Part shown: in pieces, positions 47,154 through 58,449 of the stretch | Layout: every line of letters begins with the position of its first letter | Numbering within the stretch: position 1 is the stretch's first letter | Assembly (NCBI GenBank): GCA_019915015.1 | Contig: JAHBBC010000019.1 | Span: 744,001 to 808,000 of the forward strand | Origin: Auriscalpium vulgare | Lineage: Eukaryota; Basidiomycota; Agaricomycetes; Russulales; Auriscalpiaceae | Length of the DNA: 64,000 nt | Reading direction: 5' to 3' | Position numbers and translations under genes: made by a program | The notes under the pieces: model-generated | Seen by the model: the letters and a program-made list of their open reading frames with translations, nothing else | Databases searched by the model: none | What the model was told of the DNA's origin: nothing

Positions 47154-47472
47154 CTTGACTGGGTTAGCAATGTCATAGGCAAGTTTTCTTCCGCGTCTCT
47201 GTCGGGGAAACTGATAATTGAGCCAATCTTACGCAGTGCTCCAATTTCCTGGAATGAAGTCTGAGCGCAATTTACGGAGTACACTGCATCACGTCTCAGT
47301 ATCTTCGCCGATGCGTGACTTGTGTTGGGCATATAACATGATACATCAGGCACATCGAAATGTCATAACACGACGGTGTTCGCAGATTCGATATCTTAAC
47401 AATATTTACAATATTTCTGATAATAATAATTCGCTTTCCGAGTACGTTGCTCTCAAACTAGGCACGCGACGT
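47154..47472. other. Intergenic, convergent 3' ends
   Basis: Includes a 3' UTR block (CTCTCAAACTA) shared with the other CipC copies. No gene. Confidence 0.5.
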
Positions 47473-48056
47473 TCAGTAGTTGCCCGAGCTCTGGAGCGCA
47501 CCCTGCGCCTGGCCGCTGGCTGTAAATCTAGGTGAGCAACATCCGCAATGCATGATAATACACCTACCATCGCGCTTGGCCTTCTCCTTGTCGATCCAGT
47601 TGAGCTGTGGACCAAAATTGAGTGAGCGGCAGTCATAGCTCATAGACAACGCACGTACCCCGTGAGTCTCAGCCTCACGGTCGATGAAGGCGCCGGAGAA
47701 TGCAGCCCTGCGCAAGCAAGCAAATAACTGCTGCACGGACATGTCATTTGGAATAAATTCTCACAGGAGCTCCTTGGCCTCTGCGTGTGAGGCTGGCTTG
47801 CCATTCTTCGCGACGTGATTCTCGTATGCCTTAGCGGCCTGTTCGATTCGATGAGCGCTCAGATCATGGTCCCGGCAGCGTTGTGTCGCACCTCGTACGC
47901 CGCGGCACCGCTGATGAGCTCGTGAGACAGCTTGGACTTGTGGGGCGTCGAAGTGTACTATATGAAAAGGAGTCAGGAAGGTCGGGTCACGTCCCGTTCG
48001 CAACACACCTGGTTGTAGGCCTGAGCCTGGTCAGAGTCGTTGCTGAACCAACCCAT
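47473..48056 (-). CDS. CipC-like DUF3759 protein, copy 1
   Basis: 106 aa in six exons: 48056-48009, 47957-47892, 47838-47765, 47707-47659, 47604-47568 and 47519-47473. It reads MGWFSNDSDQAQAYNQ, SKLSHELISGAAAYE, AAKAYENHVAKNGKPASHAEAKELL, FIDREAETHG, DKEKAKRD and a Gln/Gly-rich end, the full CipC/DUF3759 pattern. CipC was named as a concanamycin-induced protein in Aspergillus and the family is often strongly induced in stress or dikaryotic growth; molecular function is not established. It has no signal peptide, so it is probably cytosolic. Copies 2 and 3 share exon lengths exactly in exons 1-5. Confidence 0.9.
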
Positions 48057-48250
48057 GATGAACGATTATGATGTGTGGAAGAGAGTTGTAAGTCGAGTGA
48101 CCTGGGGAACTTACCACCGCCGCAGTCGCAGACTTATATACAGCTCAGAGCGGTGACGACGTCATGGAGCGTAGACCACTTGCATCCGCGTAGACCACTT
48201 GCATCCGATACTTAAATCCTGGTCAAAGAAAGCCCCATGATATCATCAAG
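48057..48250 (-). promoter_or_regulatory. Conserved CipC promoter (copy 1)
   Basis: On the - strand: TGATATCATGGGGCTTTCTTTGACCAG, then CCATGACGTCGT, then a CTGTATATAAGTCTGCGA TATA-box block. The same ordered elements precede the copies at 52232 (diverged) and 54012. TGACGTC resembles a CRE/bZIP site. A 22-bp tandem GCGGATGCAAGTGGTCTAC is unique to this copy. Confidence 0.6.
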
Positions 48251-48406
48251 TGATGCGGCGAGAGGAATTGATCGCCACAACAGCTCCACCAGGCTCTGGC
48301 CAGACAGATCTGGCGGGCGAGACAACGGCGCCCCACGTGCGCAATGCGAAGTCTCGCAAACGATATCATTAGATGGCACAAACTTACATGGTACACAGCT
48401 GAACCC

Positions 48407-50392
48407 CTACACGTCGCATGGTAAAAAAGATGTGTCCACCATAGCATCTGCGAACAGCTCTGACCCTTGCGGCATGTCCTCCTCAAGCAGCTCCAAGCAC
48501 TCTTCGCCGATGGTTGACGACAGTAGGTCCAGTTTCGCCAGCAAATACCCTGCTGTGCGACGGTCAGATAGCCACTGCGCCAGTCGCTCGTCATATGGAC
48601 GGTCGGCCGGATTCGGCGTCATCGAATCGTCGAACGCAGCATCAGGGAGCGCCGTACGGCGCTCGGCTAAGTTGACACCTCGGATCGTGAGGACCTTGAG
48701 TGCAGGTAACATGGGGCCACGCAAGCTCGGGAAGTCGTCGAAGTGGTTGGTGACTGCCTCGCTCGGCGCGCTCCAGGGCAGATCGAAGAAGAGCTCGAGC
48801 GTCGCGGCCTTGTAGATGGTGAGGGATCGCAACCTCGTGGCACTGCGCAACGAGTTCTCGAAGTCTCCAGGGTTCATGTTGATGTGCTTGAGACCCAGCT
48901 CTGCGATGTGTTTCGAAATCGACGGAGCCAAGGCAGCAACGGCCAATTCATCTGCGAGCTCTTCATTCTCCTCAGGGGAAAACGCGACATAGACTTGGGG
49001 AGCATCCCTCCCGTCCTCGAGGTCCCACGCATACACTCGGAATTTCTTCTTTTTCTTGTGGCCGATGAGCTGATACGAGAGAGAACGCAGGGCCTGCGAC
49101 TGCTCAAGGCACAGCAACGACGAGAGTGTTGAAAAGAAGGATACAACATCCTGGAGATGTCCAGTGGACGGTGTTGCGAGATCCAGGTGAACACTGGCTG
49201 TTGAGGGGATCGACAAGTATTGCAAAAGATGACGAGCCGCGGTCACCGCGGCACTGGCAGCGAGATGCTTTAGGCCGGGGAGGTTGACTTTCTCGCTTGT
49301 GAAGGACGATGAAGGTTCCTGGAATATCACGTCCAACACGAGGTTCTGGAGTCTCTTCATCTTCCTCAAGGCATTCAGAATCTCGCCGAGAGAAGGAACG
49401 AACTCGAGTGGTAAAGGTGATTCATGATCCTGCTGCAACACCAGGCTGACTAGATTCGTCAGGAGTGGAGATGCCCATGGCAAAGGCAGAGTTGACCGCA
49501 GACGGAGATGATGAAGATTCGGGGCGGCGCTTGCTCCTATGAGTTCCAGGGGAATACTGGACCGGGAAGAAGAATATAATGCGGTGCTTGGCGAGTATTT
49601 GTATGAGTCCGTGAGTTGCAGATCGAGTGCCTCAAGTAGTGAGGCGGGCCCGACGGGGGTTTGAACTCGATAGGCCTCATATCCGCCCATACTACAACAG
49701 ACTGATTTTGTACGATGCAGATTCTCGGCGATGAGATGGTAGGCGGCAGCGCCTGAGTCCGGAGGGACGGAGAAATGAAGATCGGGCACAAACTTTGAGC
49801 GTGATAGCATGGCCTTCAGACATGAAGAGCCCAACGAGAAATTGAGGTCTGTCCAGAGAGACGGAAATTCTAACGCCGTGTATCGCCATCGGCGGCAGAC
49901 GTGGGTGACCGCCATCCAACCCAACTCCAGCGGTTCGTAGATGTACTCCCTCCGCGGGGGGTCTGCACTTGCAAGGAACATGAAAATGGTTGCGAACACC
50001 TCCGGGGGAAGACGCATAACAGGTGTCCATCGATTGTGCTGCTCTGCAAGCTCGCGTAGAGTATTGCGCAGGACGTCGGCCTCGTCTTCGAAGCGCCGAA
50101 AGATAGCTCGTGACGCGACGTCGATGGCCCAGATCTCGGAGCGACTGCGTGCATTGCAGTCCTTCAGTAGGCTTCGGATGGAGTGTTCTGCCTTGTGTAA
50201 GCTCTCCGCACTCGTATAGATGGGTGAAGGAGATCGCTGAAGGACATCGCCGAGTTGAGCGAGCCGGGTAGTCATAGCGTCCAACCAGATCGTCTTGGTA
50301 CATCTGACAACAAAGATGAATACATGCGCCACAACGATGTCGTACTGAGCTTGAACGTACAGTGTCGTTTCCTCGGCGGAAGACATTGCCAT
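48407..50392 (-). CDS. F-box protein 4 (F-box/LRR-like)
   Basis: About 642 aa if a 57-nt intron with GTACGT donor (50358) and TCAG acceptor (50302) is removed; 661 aa if retained, since the intron keeps frame and has no stop. ATG at 50392. An N-terminal helical region (RSLLKDCNARSRSEIWAID, LRNTLRELAEQHNRW) precedes a classic Agaricomycete F-box: MRLPPEVFATIFMFLA, then WMAVTHVCRRWRYTALEFPSLWTDL. A long Leu-rich repeat region follows (LHHLRLRS, LVSLVLQQD, LQNLVLDV, LKVLTIRGVNL). It is predicted to bind Skp1 and present unknown substrates to SCF. The last residues overlap CipC1 upstream sequence only slightly. Confidence 0.85.
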   Translation of the reverse strand: MAMSSAEETTLYVQAQYDIVVAHVFIFVVRCTKTIWLDAMTTRLAQLGDVLQRSPSPIYTSAESLHKAEHSIRSLLKDCNARSRSEIWAIDVASRAIFRRFEDEADVLRNTLRELAEQHNRWTPVMRLPPEVFATIFMFLASADPPRREYIYEPLELGWMAVTHVCRRWRYTALEFPSLWTDLNFSLGSSCLKAMLSRSKFVPDLHFSVPPDSGAAAYHLIAENLHRTKSVCCSMGGYEAYRVQTPVGPASLLEALDLQLTDSYKYSPSTALYSSSRSSIPLELIGASAAPNLHHLRLRSTLPLPWASPLLTNLVSLVLQQDHESPLPLEFVPSLGEILNALRKMKRLQNLVLDVIFQEPSSSFTSEKVNLPGLKHLAASAAVTAARHLLQYLSIPSTASVHLDLATPSTGHLQDVVSFFSTLSSLLCLEQSQALRSLSYQLIGHKKKKKFRVYAWDLEDGRDAPQVYVAFSPEENEELADELAVAALAPSISKHIAELGLKHINMNPGDFENSLRSATRLRSLTIYKAATLELFFDLPWSAPSEAVTNHFDDFPSLRGPMLPALKVLTIRGVNLAERRTALPDAAFDDSMTPNPADRPYDERLAQWLSDRRTAGYLLAKLDLLSSTIGEECLELLEEDMPQGSELFADAMVDTSFLPCDV

Positions 50393-50942
50393 TGTGGCGT
50401 TCTAGCACTTTCGTTGGACTTCAAGACAGGACAGGAACCTGTCAGGAGCACCTTACGAAGTTGTCAGCTCGGCATAGCAATGATGCGACAGCAAACGAGG
50501 CGCTCACTGTTTCGGATGGGGGAAGCAAGTGGCGAGGAGGTGGTGGGCCGATGCCAGCCTCTCAGGCAGTCAATGGTTGTTGAGGGTGTGGGTGTCCTTG
50601 GGCTAATTGCTATACTCGAACGAGGATAGTCTCTCTATAGACGAGGACGAGGGAAAGATGTGGATGGATAGGAAGACTGGAGGACAAAGTCATGATATTG
50701 TATTTGACGGCCACACGGCCACACGGTCACATGCAGTCAAGGGACGAATTGGCGCATGGATCATGGACTGTGGAAGCCTTCTATGCCGACCATTCGATTT
50801 GGCCAGACATATGCTACCAACCCAAAGGTTATAAGTCTGTCTCTCAGGAATTCTGAGTACGAGACCCACCTCATTGAGCAAAACCTCACGAGTCGCAGTC
50901 CGTCAGCTCTTAGCACTGGACTGGCCGGAGAACGCGATGAGC
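50393..50942. other. Intergenic, no gene seen
   Basis: F-box 4 promoter side. Nothing coding is supported. Confidence 0.5.
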
Positions 50943-51680
50943 TCAACGAGCCGAGATTGGCGCTCCAGGACCTCCCTCATCCGCAACCGAACCGTCTCCC
51001 CCTAGCTCTGAGCCTAGCAGCACATCCCAGACCGCCTCTTCCAGGCCCTTGGCCAGCTGGAGATCCTCTTGCGGGTCCGGCGCGTCGGCAGAAGCATGCG
51101 CAGATTGCACATGCTCCCGGGGGATGGTAGATGCGATGCGCCGCAGCGCGGGATTCGCCAAGGATTCGCGCTGACCGTCAGCGTTGGGTCCCAGTCGACG
51201 GTCAGCGCACATACTGCAAAACGTGTGCAGCTTCGGCACGCATGGGAGCACGAGCAGGATGGAGAGCCAGGACGACTTGTAGCGTGGCGCAGATGTCCAC
51301 GGTTAGAAACCTGGCGGGGCGAGGCAGAACGTTTTCGTGACGCACTCCTACGAGTGGGTCGGCAAGCAGCATATGGAATAGTGGACAGCACACGTACGAG
51401 CGAGGTCTGATTGTCTGCGATGGCGAATGATAGTCCGTCGGTGACCGACTGCATCATCTCCTGGCTAAGATATGCGCGGCGCCCTGTGTACATCCAGCAC
51501 GCTTAGTGCCGCCCAGCTGCTCCCCCAACACCATCTGCGGAGAGAAGTCGCCAGCCCCGCCGCGTGGCGGCCAGAGCGTGAAGCTCTGAGTCTTGACAAT
51601 ATGATCAATGAAGTCGAGCAGGTCGAGGCGGGGGCCGCCGCGGCTGCCGATAGCGGGCGTGAGAACGGGCGCTATCCTCC
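50943..51680 (-). CDS. Uncharacterised coding fragments, exon structure unclear
   Basis: Several - strand stretches have coding-like composition in changing frames: LDLLDFIDHIVKTQSFTLWP (about 51640-51570), SVTDGLSFAIADNQTSL (about 51455-51395), a helical TVDICATLQVVLALHPAR block (about 51310-51255) and ALRRIASTIPREHV with LAKGLEEAVWDVLLGSEL down to the stop at 50943. They could be exons of one helical-repeat protein or a decaying gene. I do not recognise the family. Confidence 0.35.
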
Positions 51681-51759
51681 AGGATGCGAAGGTTTGAATC
51701 TGTCTACTCTAGGGAGACTACTATGTAGGTCCTCAGCGCCTCAGTTTCAAATATCATCC

Positions 51760-52190
51760 CATGGAGCCTTTCCTGACTTTTGCTCAGTCCGATCCTTGTC
51801 TCAGGAACGAATGCCTTCGGCGTTGAAACACTTTGACAAGGGACTGCGCCGGTGAAGTCTGACTACTACACCTCTTGGTCTTTCTTGGGACACGCTTTCC
51901 ACCTCTGGTGTGCTATGTTATGTTGCCTGGTGACTGTGCGAGACATCCGCATCCGGTGGGCTTGCGCCGTGGGGGCCCCGTGGCCGTGAAGTTCTCGCCC
52001 GACATGAAGCTTCCAGGAATAACTAACTCCACTAATTCCTCTTGCCCCACCGACCTGCATCACTGGTGATATCATATGGCTTTTTTTGTCAGTTTCTATC
52101 GGCCAATTGGTCTACGCTCCATGACGCATAGTCATTCAGCGCCCTGAGCTGTATAAAGTCTGCGATTGCCGCGTGGTAGGTTCCCCAGGT
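51760..52190 (+). repeat. Segment upstream of CipC copy 2, duplicated at 54160-54480
   Basis: Matches the reverse complement of 54160-54480 with scattered differences (GGTCTTTCTTGGGACACGCT against GGTCTTTTTGGGACACGCT; TGAAGTTCTCGCCCGACA). In both cases it lies directly upstream of a CipC gene, so the duplicated unit is segment plus gene. Confidence 0.7.
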
Positions 52191-52231
52191 CACTCGACTT
52201 AAAATTCTTCCACACAGTATATCCATTCAAT

Positions 52232-52803
52232 ATGAGTCCATTAAGCCACGACTCTGACCAGGCTCAGGCCCACAGCGAGGTGTGTTGCGAACTGGAAGTG
52301 ACCCGACCTTCCTGACTCCCTTCTCATCTAGTACACTGCGGCGCCCCACAAGTCTAAGCTGTCTCACGAGCTCATCGCCGGTGCCGTGTCGTACATGGTC
52401 CGCAACAACGCTGTCGGGACCATGATCTGAGATCTCACCGACATCGATGATAGGCCGTCAAGGCATACAAGAGCCACGTCGCAAAGAACGGCCAGCCAGC
52501 CTCACATGCACAGGCCGAGGAGCTTTTGTGAGACTTTTTACAAACAAGTCTCGTGCAGCAGTTTAATTGCTCGCTTGCGCAGGGCCGGGTTCACCGGCGC
52601 CTTCATCGACCGTGAGGCTGAGACACACGGGGTATGCGCCTTGTCTATGAGCTGCGACTGCCACTAATTCCTGTCGTCCACAGCTTGACTGGCTCGATAA
52701 GGAGAAGGCCAAGCGCGATGGTAGGTTGACCGTCATGCATCCGGGATGTTGCTCACCTAGATTTACAGCTAACCACAAGGCACAGAGTGCGATTCAGACT
52801 TAG
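52232..52803 (+). CDS. CipC-like DUF3759 protein, copy 2 (diverged, shorter)
   Basis: 102 aa in six exons: 52232-52279, 52332-52397, 52454-52527, 52583-52631, 52684-52720 and 52769-52803. The start reads MSPLSHDSDQAQAHSE instead of MGWFSNDSD. The second exon ends SYM instead of AYE with a weak GTCCGC donor. The product stops early at AIQT where copies 1 and 3 continue with SSG(N/D)Y. The conserved core (SKLSHELIAGA, HVAKNGQPASHA, FIDREAETHG, DKEKAKRD) is intact. It may be losing function, but no frame break is present. Confidence 0.8.
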
Positions 52804-52914
52804 GGCAACTTTTTAACGTTGAGTGCTTAGTTTGAGAGCAGCGGACTCAGAAAACGGACTCAGAAAGCGAACATGTATCAGTTGTTAAAATAGAAATACT
52901 GTGCAAATAGTCGG

Positions 52915-53180
52915 ACTGCCACCGCGGTGTATGTATGGAGGCAATTGAGAGCATAAAGATGAACCTGGGTTGCGATAGCGGCAGCATTGGACATAACCAG
53001 CTGTATAAGAGGTAGCATGAGCATGGGAGAGTCATCACACGCGCGCACCTGCTGCACCTCCAACCATATTCCCCGTTCCAATTCACTTGGTCCCAGCAGC
53101 GACACTCCGAGAAACTGCTCAATCTCCCCAGCCAGCGAGCCTAGATGTCGAGCGCAACAGTTGTCTCGATGCTTTCCATG
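52915..53180 (-). repeat. Gene-fragment segment duplicated at 54750-55060
   Basis: Direct-orientation duplicate. On the - strand both copies read LAGEIEQFL and LGPS, and share GGACTGCCACCGCGGTGTAT at one end. It looks like a fragment of a helical protein gene, no longer a full gene. Confidence 0.65.
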
Positions 53181-53415
53181 CCATCGGATGGCTCGGATAG
53201 AGAGATTAGTTGACGTGCAGTACGGTATGTCCGGCGCCGAAGACTACCAACCTTTCTGACCGCAGCTAGCTTTCGACAGGGGGGAAGACTAGGATAGGGA
53301 GGGAAACAGGCGCCCCAGACACTTCGGCTCCGAAACTATCTTCTGATTTCATTACACACCAGCTAATACATCTTCGCTTTCTGAGTCCTTCGCTCTCAAA
53401 CTAAACACGCAATGT

Positions 53416-54012
53416 TCAATAGTCGCCCGAGCTCTGGAACGCGCTCTGCGCCTGGCTGCTAGCTTTGTATCCAGGTGAGCAACATCCGCAATGCCCGGTG
53501 ATGAGACTGCAAACCTACCATCGCGCTTGGCCTTCTCCTTATCAATCCAGTCAAGCTGTGGGCGACAGGAGTGAGCGGCAGTCGCAGCTTATAGACAAGG
53601 CACATACCCCGTGGGTCTCAGCCTCACGGTCGATGAAGCCGCCGGAGAACCCAGCCCTGCGGAAACAAGAGATTGAACTGCTGCACGGAAATGATGCTTC
53701 AAATAAGGTCTCACAAAAGCTCCTTGGCCTCTGCGTGCGAGGATGGCTGGCCGTTCTTCGCGACGTGATTCTCGTATGCTTTGGCGGCCTATCATTCAGG
53801 TCGGTGAGCGCTCAGATCATGCTCCCGATAGCGTCGTGCCGCACCTCGTACGACGCGGCACCGGCGATGAGCTCGTGAGACAGCTCGGACTTGTGGGGCG
53901 TCGTGGTGTACTAGATGAGAGGGGAGTCAGGAAGGTCTCAGGCCACTTCCCGTTCGCCACACACCTGGCTGTAGGCCTGAGCCTGGTCAGAGTCGTTGTT
54001 GAACCAACCCAT
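53416..54012 (-). CDS. CipC-like DUF3759 protein, copy 3
   Basis: 106 aa in six exons: 54012-53965, 53910-53845, 53788-53715, 53656-53608, 53555-53519 and 53462-53416. Exon lengths (48, 66, 74, 49, 37, 47) are identical to copy 1. It begins MGWFNNDSDQAQAYSQ and ends FQSSGDY. The conserved core is complete. A TATATAAG box and the TGATATCATCTGGCTTTCTTTGACCAG upstream block are present. It is inverted relative to copy 2, 613 bp away. Confidence 0.9.
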
Positions 54013-54159
54013 ATCGAATGAATTACTGTGTGGAAGAGTGTGTTGGAAGAGTGTTTTTAAGTCGAGTGGCCTGGGGAACCTACCACCGCAATCGCAGACT
54101 TATATACAGCTCAGGGCGGTGAACGACGTCATGAAGCATAGACCGCTTAGCCGATGAAA

Positions 54160-54480
54160 ACTGGTCAAAGAAAGCCAGATGATATCATCAAGGGATGCAT
54201 GTTGGTGGGGCGAGAGGAATTGGTGGAGTTATTCCTGGAAACTTCGTGTCGGGCGAGAACTTCATGGCAACGGGGCCCCATGGCGCAAGCTCCATGATGC
54301 AAATTTTTGCACCAGGCACCGGGGAGATCGCGTCCAGAGCATAGCACACCAGAGGTGAAAGCGTGTCCCAAAAAGACCACTTGTCAAGGTTAAGCGTTTC
54401 AACGCCGCACGTCATGAAGGCATTCCTGAGACAAGATCAGAGTGAGCAAGAGTCAGTGAAGGCTCCATAGGATATGGTAC
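54160..54480 (-). repeat. Segment upstream of CipC copy 3, duplicate of 51760-52190
   Basis: On the - strand an open stretch encodes LNLDKWSFWDTLSPLVCYAL and APWGPVAMKFSPD; the other copy is frame-broken. It may be a remnant of a gene that once sat upstream of the ancestral CipC unit. Confidence 0.65.
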
Positions 54481-54749
54481 CAGGCCATGCGTCTGCAGGC
54501 TGCATTGGAGCAATTGTTACATATCCCCGTCGCTTGTCGATGAGACGGGGCCACCGGCGCCGATAAGCATTGGAATGCCAGCGGAGAACATCGTCATCGT
54601 TACGTCGTGCTGTGCTAGCGAAGCTGGCGTGCAGTGGAGGGGCCGATCGTAAGCGGGTGGAGAGAGCGCCGTGGTCCGTCCAGGGAGGGGGACTCCAGAA
54701 CCGATATGATAATCTTACGAAGGTGTGGCCCAAAGCTCTGTGTCGGACT

Positions 54750-55060
54750 GCCACCGCGGTGTATGTATGGAGACACAAAAGCGCCATTGAAAGCGTTAAG
54801 ACGGACCCGGGGTGTGATATCGGCAGTATCGTGGACAATGGCGTGCCCTGTGATTATAACCAGCTGTATAAGAGGTAGTATGAGCACGGAAGGAAGAAAG
54901 GCCATCACACGCACACGCACCTACTGCACCTCCGACCAGATTTTCCGTTCCAACTTGGTCCCAGCACCGACACTGAGAGAAACTGCTCAATCTCCCCAGC
55001 CAACAAGCCTAGATGATGAGCGCAACAGTTGTGTCGAAGCGTCGTCGATGCGATGAAGCG
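54750..55060 (-). repeat. Gene-fragment segment, duplicate of 52915-53180
   Basis: Same orientation as its partner. Contains LLAGEIEQFLSVSVLGPSW on the - strand. Confidence 0.65.
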
Positions 55061-55760
55061 TGGCAGAGAGAATACTGAGTGGTCAAGAGACGTCTAGGAC
55101 CCGCGACTAGCCTAGCCGACCATTCCGCCGCTGCAGCACATTGTCCGAGTCAGAGAGCTGTGTGTATATATAGACCGAAAGACCGTCACCTTCTGCAACT
55201 TCTCTGCTTATTATTGGAAACACGTCCACCTCTTCGACGCCATTGAGCGACACTGCTAGTTGACGCCAATCATCCTGTTGTATACCAGGAAGCCCATCGA
55301 ATCTGTTGGGCGCTTCGGCACGGCCGAGCCAGAGGGAGCAAGCAAGTAGCAAGAGGCAGAAATAACATAAAAAGATTTTGAGTTAGTGACGGACAGCGTG
55401 GGACACGGGCGCTGCAGCGTGCACGTGCATCGGTGCAACGTCAACTCTTCGCCGCCATCAGCAACTCAGCAATGCGCAAATATTGAAACATCCACGCTGC
55501 CCGAGAGCGGCGCAGCATTCCAAGGGTACGTCGTCTGTCTTGCTCAAAGTAGGCAGCTGTCCTGATGGTCACAGAGGCTTGCATGGCAATATATTACATG
55601 CGGACTGCATGTCGGCGACAACATCCCGTGGTTGATTTATATGTCAGGAACGGAAGCGCTGCTGTTCACGCGTACGAGAGTTTCTTTGAACGCAGAACCT
55701 TCCCAGTCTTGACCACCAACCACCAACACCTCCTCCACGCTCCCTACCATCTCGCTCCCT
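55061..55760. other. Intergenic, GH5 gene promoter side
   Basis: No supported gene. Frames on the - strand lack an ATG-led family feature. Confidence 0.5.
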
Positions 55761-58449
55761 ATGGGTGACCGCCCCTTCCTCGGCGAGACCGCCCAGCTGC
55801 GCGACTCCCTCCCCGTGAGCTTCGAGACGCCCTCGCCCAGCTTCAGTCGGCCCGAGCTTTCAGCCTCCAGCACTCCCCGCGGTTCATATGCGCAGAACCT
55901 CCTTGGCCCGCGCAATTCCGACATCCCCACTGAACCCTCCGCCTCATCGCCATTCCTGCCCGACCAGCCGCACATAGAGAATGAAGTCTCTTCCGCACCA
56001 TACCCATCTCGCTCAGAGAAGGCAGGCAAGAGGCGCAAGTGGGTGTTGGCGGGTGTCGTGCTTGCCGCGGTCGCCCTTGCTGTCGCCCTCCCCGTCGCCC
56101 TCACCAGAAACAAGGGCGGGAAAAGCGCGGCGAGCAGCTCAGGCCCTGGCACCTCCTCCGCCTCCGCCTCCGCCTCCGGACCCAAGCCCACAGGCGTTTC
56201 TGGTGCTGCCATCACAGGGGGGGACGGATCCACAATCACCTTAGCCGATGGCACGACTTTCACGTACAAAAACTCGTTTAGTGGATTTTGTGAGTGGCCT
56301 CGTTCTCGCGTGGACTAGAGTAGCATGGGGCGCTTGCGCTACGTTGAACGGCGCTGACGGCGCGCGCGACGTACAGCGCTTGCGGCGTGCATATGACCGG
56401 TGCGCTCATGACATTCTAGGGGTCGACGATCCGGAAAGCCCCTTTCGCGACGACGCACAGCCGAACTCGTGGACGCCACCGCTCAACACGAGCTGGAACT
56501 GGGGCACCGACCGCGTCTACGGGGTGAACCTGGGAGGGTTGTTCGTCCTCGAGCCGTTCATCGCGCCCGCGCTCTTCCAGAAGTACCCGGGCGTGATTGA
56601 CGAGTGGGGCCTCAGCATTGCGATGGCGGGGGACACGTCGAGCACGGGTGGGTTGCAAGCGCAGCTGGAGCAGCACTACGACACATTCATTGTGAGTGCG
56701 CCACGAGCTGTCATGCAGGTGTCTGACGATGAGAGCTATCCAAATATAGACGGAGCAGGACATGGCGGAGATTGCGGGAGCGGGAATCAACTGGATTCGC
56801 TTGCCCGTCCCGTTCTGGGCCATCGAGACTTGGCAAGGCGAACCCTTCCTTGCGAAGGTGTGCTGGAAGTACGTGATATAACCAGTCTTAACCCTGCCTA
56901 CAGCTGATCAAAGGACCCAGGTACATCCTGCGCATCTTCGGCTGGGCGCGCAAGTACGGTCTGCGGATCTACCTTGATTTGCATGCGGTTCCTGGATCGC
57001 AAAACGGTGCGAACGCCTCAATAGTCGGTGACGCTTGCGCACGTATCTGACGTTCTGGTTAGGCTACAATCACTCTGGGAAGCAGGGCCAAGTGAACTGG
57101 ATGTATGGCATCATGGGTCTTGCGAATGCGCAACGCACGCTCGACTACATTCGCATCTTCACCGAGTTCATCTCGCAGCCCGAGTACCGCAACGTCGTTC
57201 CGCTCTTCGGCGTCGTGAACGAGGCGCTCGTGGGCACCATCGGCCAAGACCAGATGAAGTCTTTGTGAGTCCCGCACACCCGCACGCCGGCCGCGCCGCT
57301 GACCGCCCGTCAGCTATCTGCAAGTGCATACGATGATGCGCAACATCACGGGGTTTGGCGACGGCCACGGACCGTACATCGCGATCCACGACGGGTTCAT
57401 TGGCACGTCGAACTGGGCGGGCTTCCTCCCCGGCTCGGACCGCATCGTGCTCGACACTCATCCGTACTTCGCCTTTGACGGGCAGCCGAACGTTGACCCG
57501 CTCGTTACCGACGATGGCGTCGGCGAGCCCGGCGGCATCTGGCCAAAGCAGGCGTGTCAGGCGTGGGGGCCAGGCATGAACACCAGGTGCGCAGACCACT
57601 CGTGTGCGATGAGCGCGACTGACGCGGTGCGTGTAGTCAGACGGGCTTCGGCGTGACGATCGCCGGCGAGTTCAGCAATGCAATCAATGACTGCGGACTG
57701 TTCATCCTCGGCATCGGCAACAACCCAACCTACAAAGGCGACTGTACGGTCTTCAATGACTGGCAGAACTGGAACTCGACGTTCAAGGCGGGTTTGATGA
57801 ACTTTGCGCTCGCGAGCATGGACGCGACGCAAAACTGGTGGTTCTGGACGTGGAAGGTCTGTCCCCCTCCCTCCATATTTTTCGTCTGTATACTGAGGCC
57901 GCCTATCTCCAGATTGGCAACTCCTCGACTTCCGGCACCGTGGAGGCGCCTCTCTGGTCGTACAAGCTCGGCCTCGAACAAGGCTGGGTCCCCCCCGACC
58001 CACGACTGTCCGTCGGAAAATGCGCGCAACTCGGAGCCGCGGCGCCCGCCTTCGACGGCACCTACCAGCCCTGGGCGACAGGCGGCGCAGGCGCGGGCAC
58101 CATCGCGCCCTCCGCGACCGCCGCATTCCCGTGGCCGCCCACGACGCTCTCCGGCGTCAGCGGCATTCCGTACGCCGCGCTCCCAACGTACACCCCCACG
58201 GGCACCGTGCAGACACTGCCGCCGCCGACGTTCTCGCCGGTACCGACGCCTGCGCCGACGCTCGACGGCTGGGCAGACCCGGCGGACATGGCCGGCGCGC
58301 AGACGCCCGTGGCCGGGTGCAGCTACCCGAACGCGTGGGACTCGGCGGGCGCGGTCGCGCCGACGGCGGCGTGCGGTGCGCCCTCGGTGAAGCGGGCGGT
58401 GAAGGTGATGGCGGACAGAGACGTAGCATCGCACATGCAGTGGCAATGA
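55761..58449 (+). CDS. Membrane-anchored exo-1,3-beta-glucanase, GH5
   Basis: Glucan 1,3-beta-glucosidase of the cell surface, 745 aa, eight exons: 55761-56289, 56420-56691, 56750-56868, 56921-57006, 57063-57264, 57314-57586, 57637-57856 and 57913-58449. Residues 1-95 are cytosolic Ser/Pro-rich. One membrane helix (KWVLAGVVLAAVALAVALPVAL) follows, making it type II, then a Ser/Gly linker. The GH5 barrel carries YGVNLGGLFVLEPFIAP, GINWIRLPVPFW, LDLHAVPGSQNG and VVNEALVG (acid/base Glu about 389), with IAGEFSNAINDC (nucleophile Glu about 505). The C-terminus is Pro/Thr-rich. Such enzymes remodel beta-1,3/1,6-glucan in the fungal wall. The 130-nt first intron is longer than usual. Confidence 0.93.

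Noticed and set aside
55107..55352. Possible small secreted protein on the - strand
   Set aside because: The frame starts at TTG, not ATG. A nearby ATG leads to a different, short frame without a clear cleavage site.
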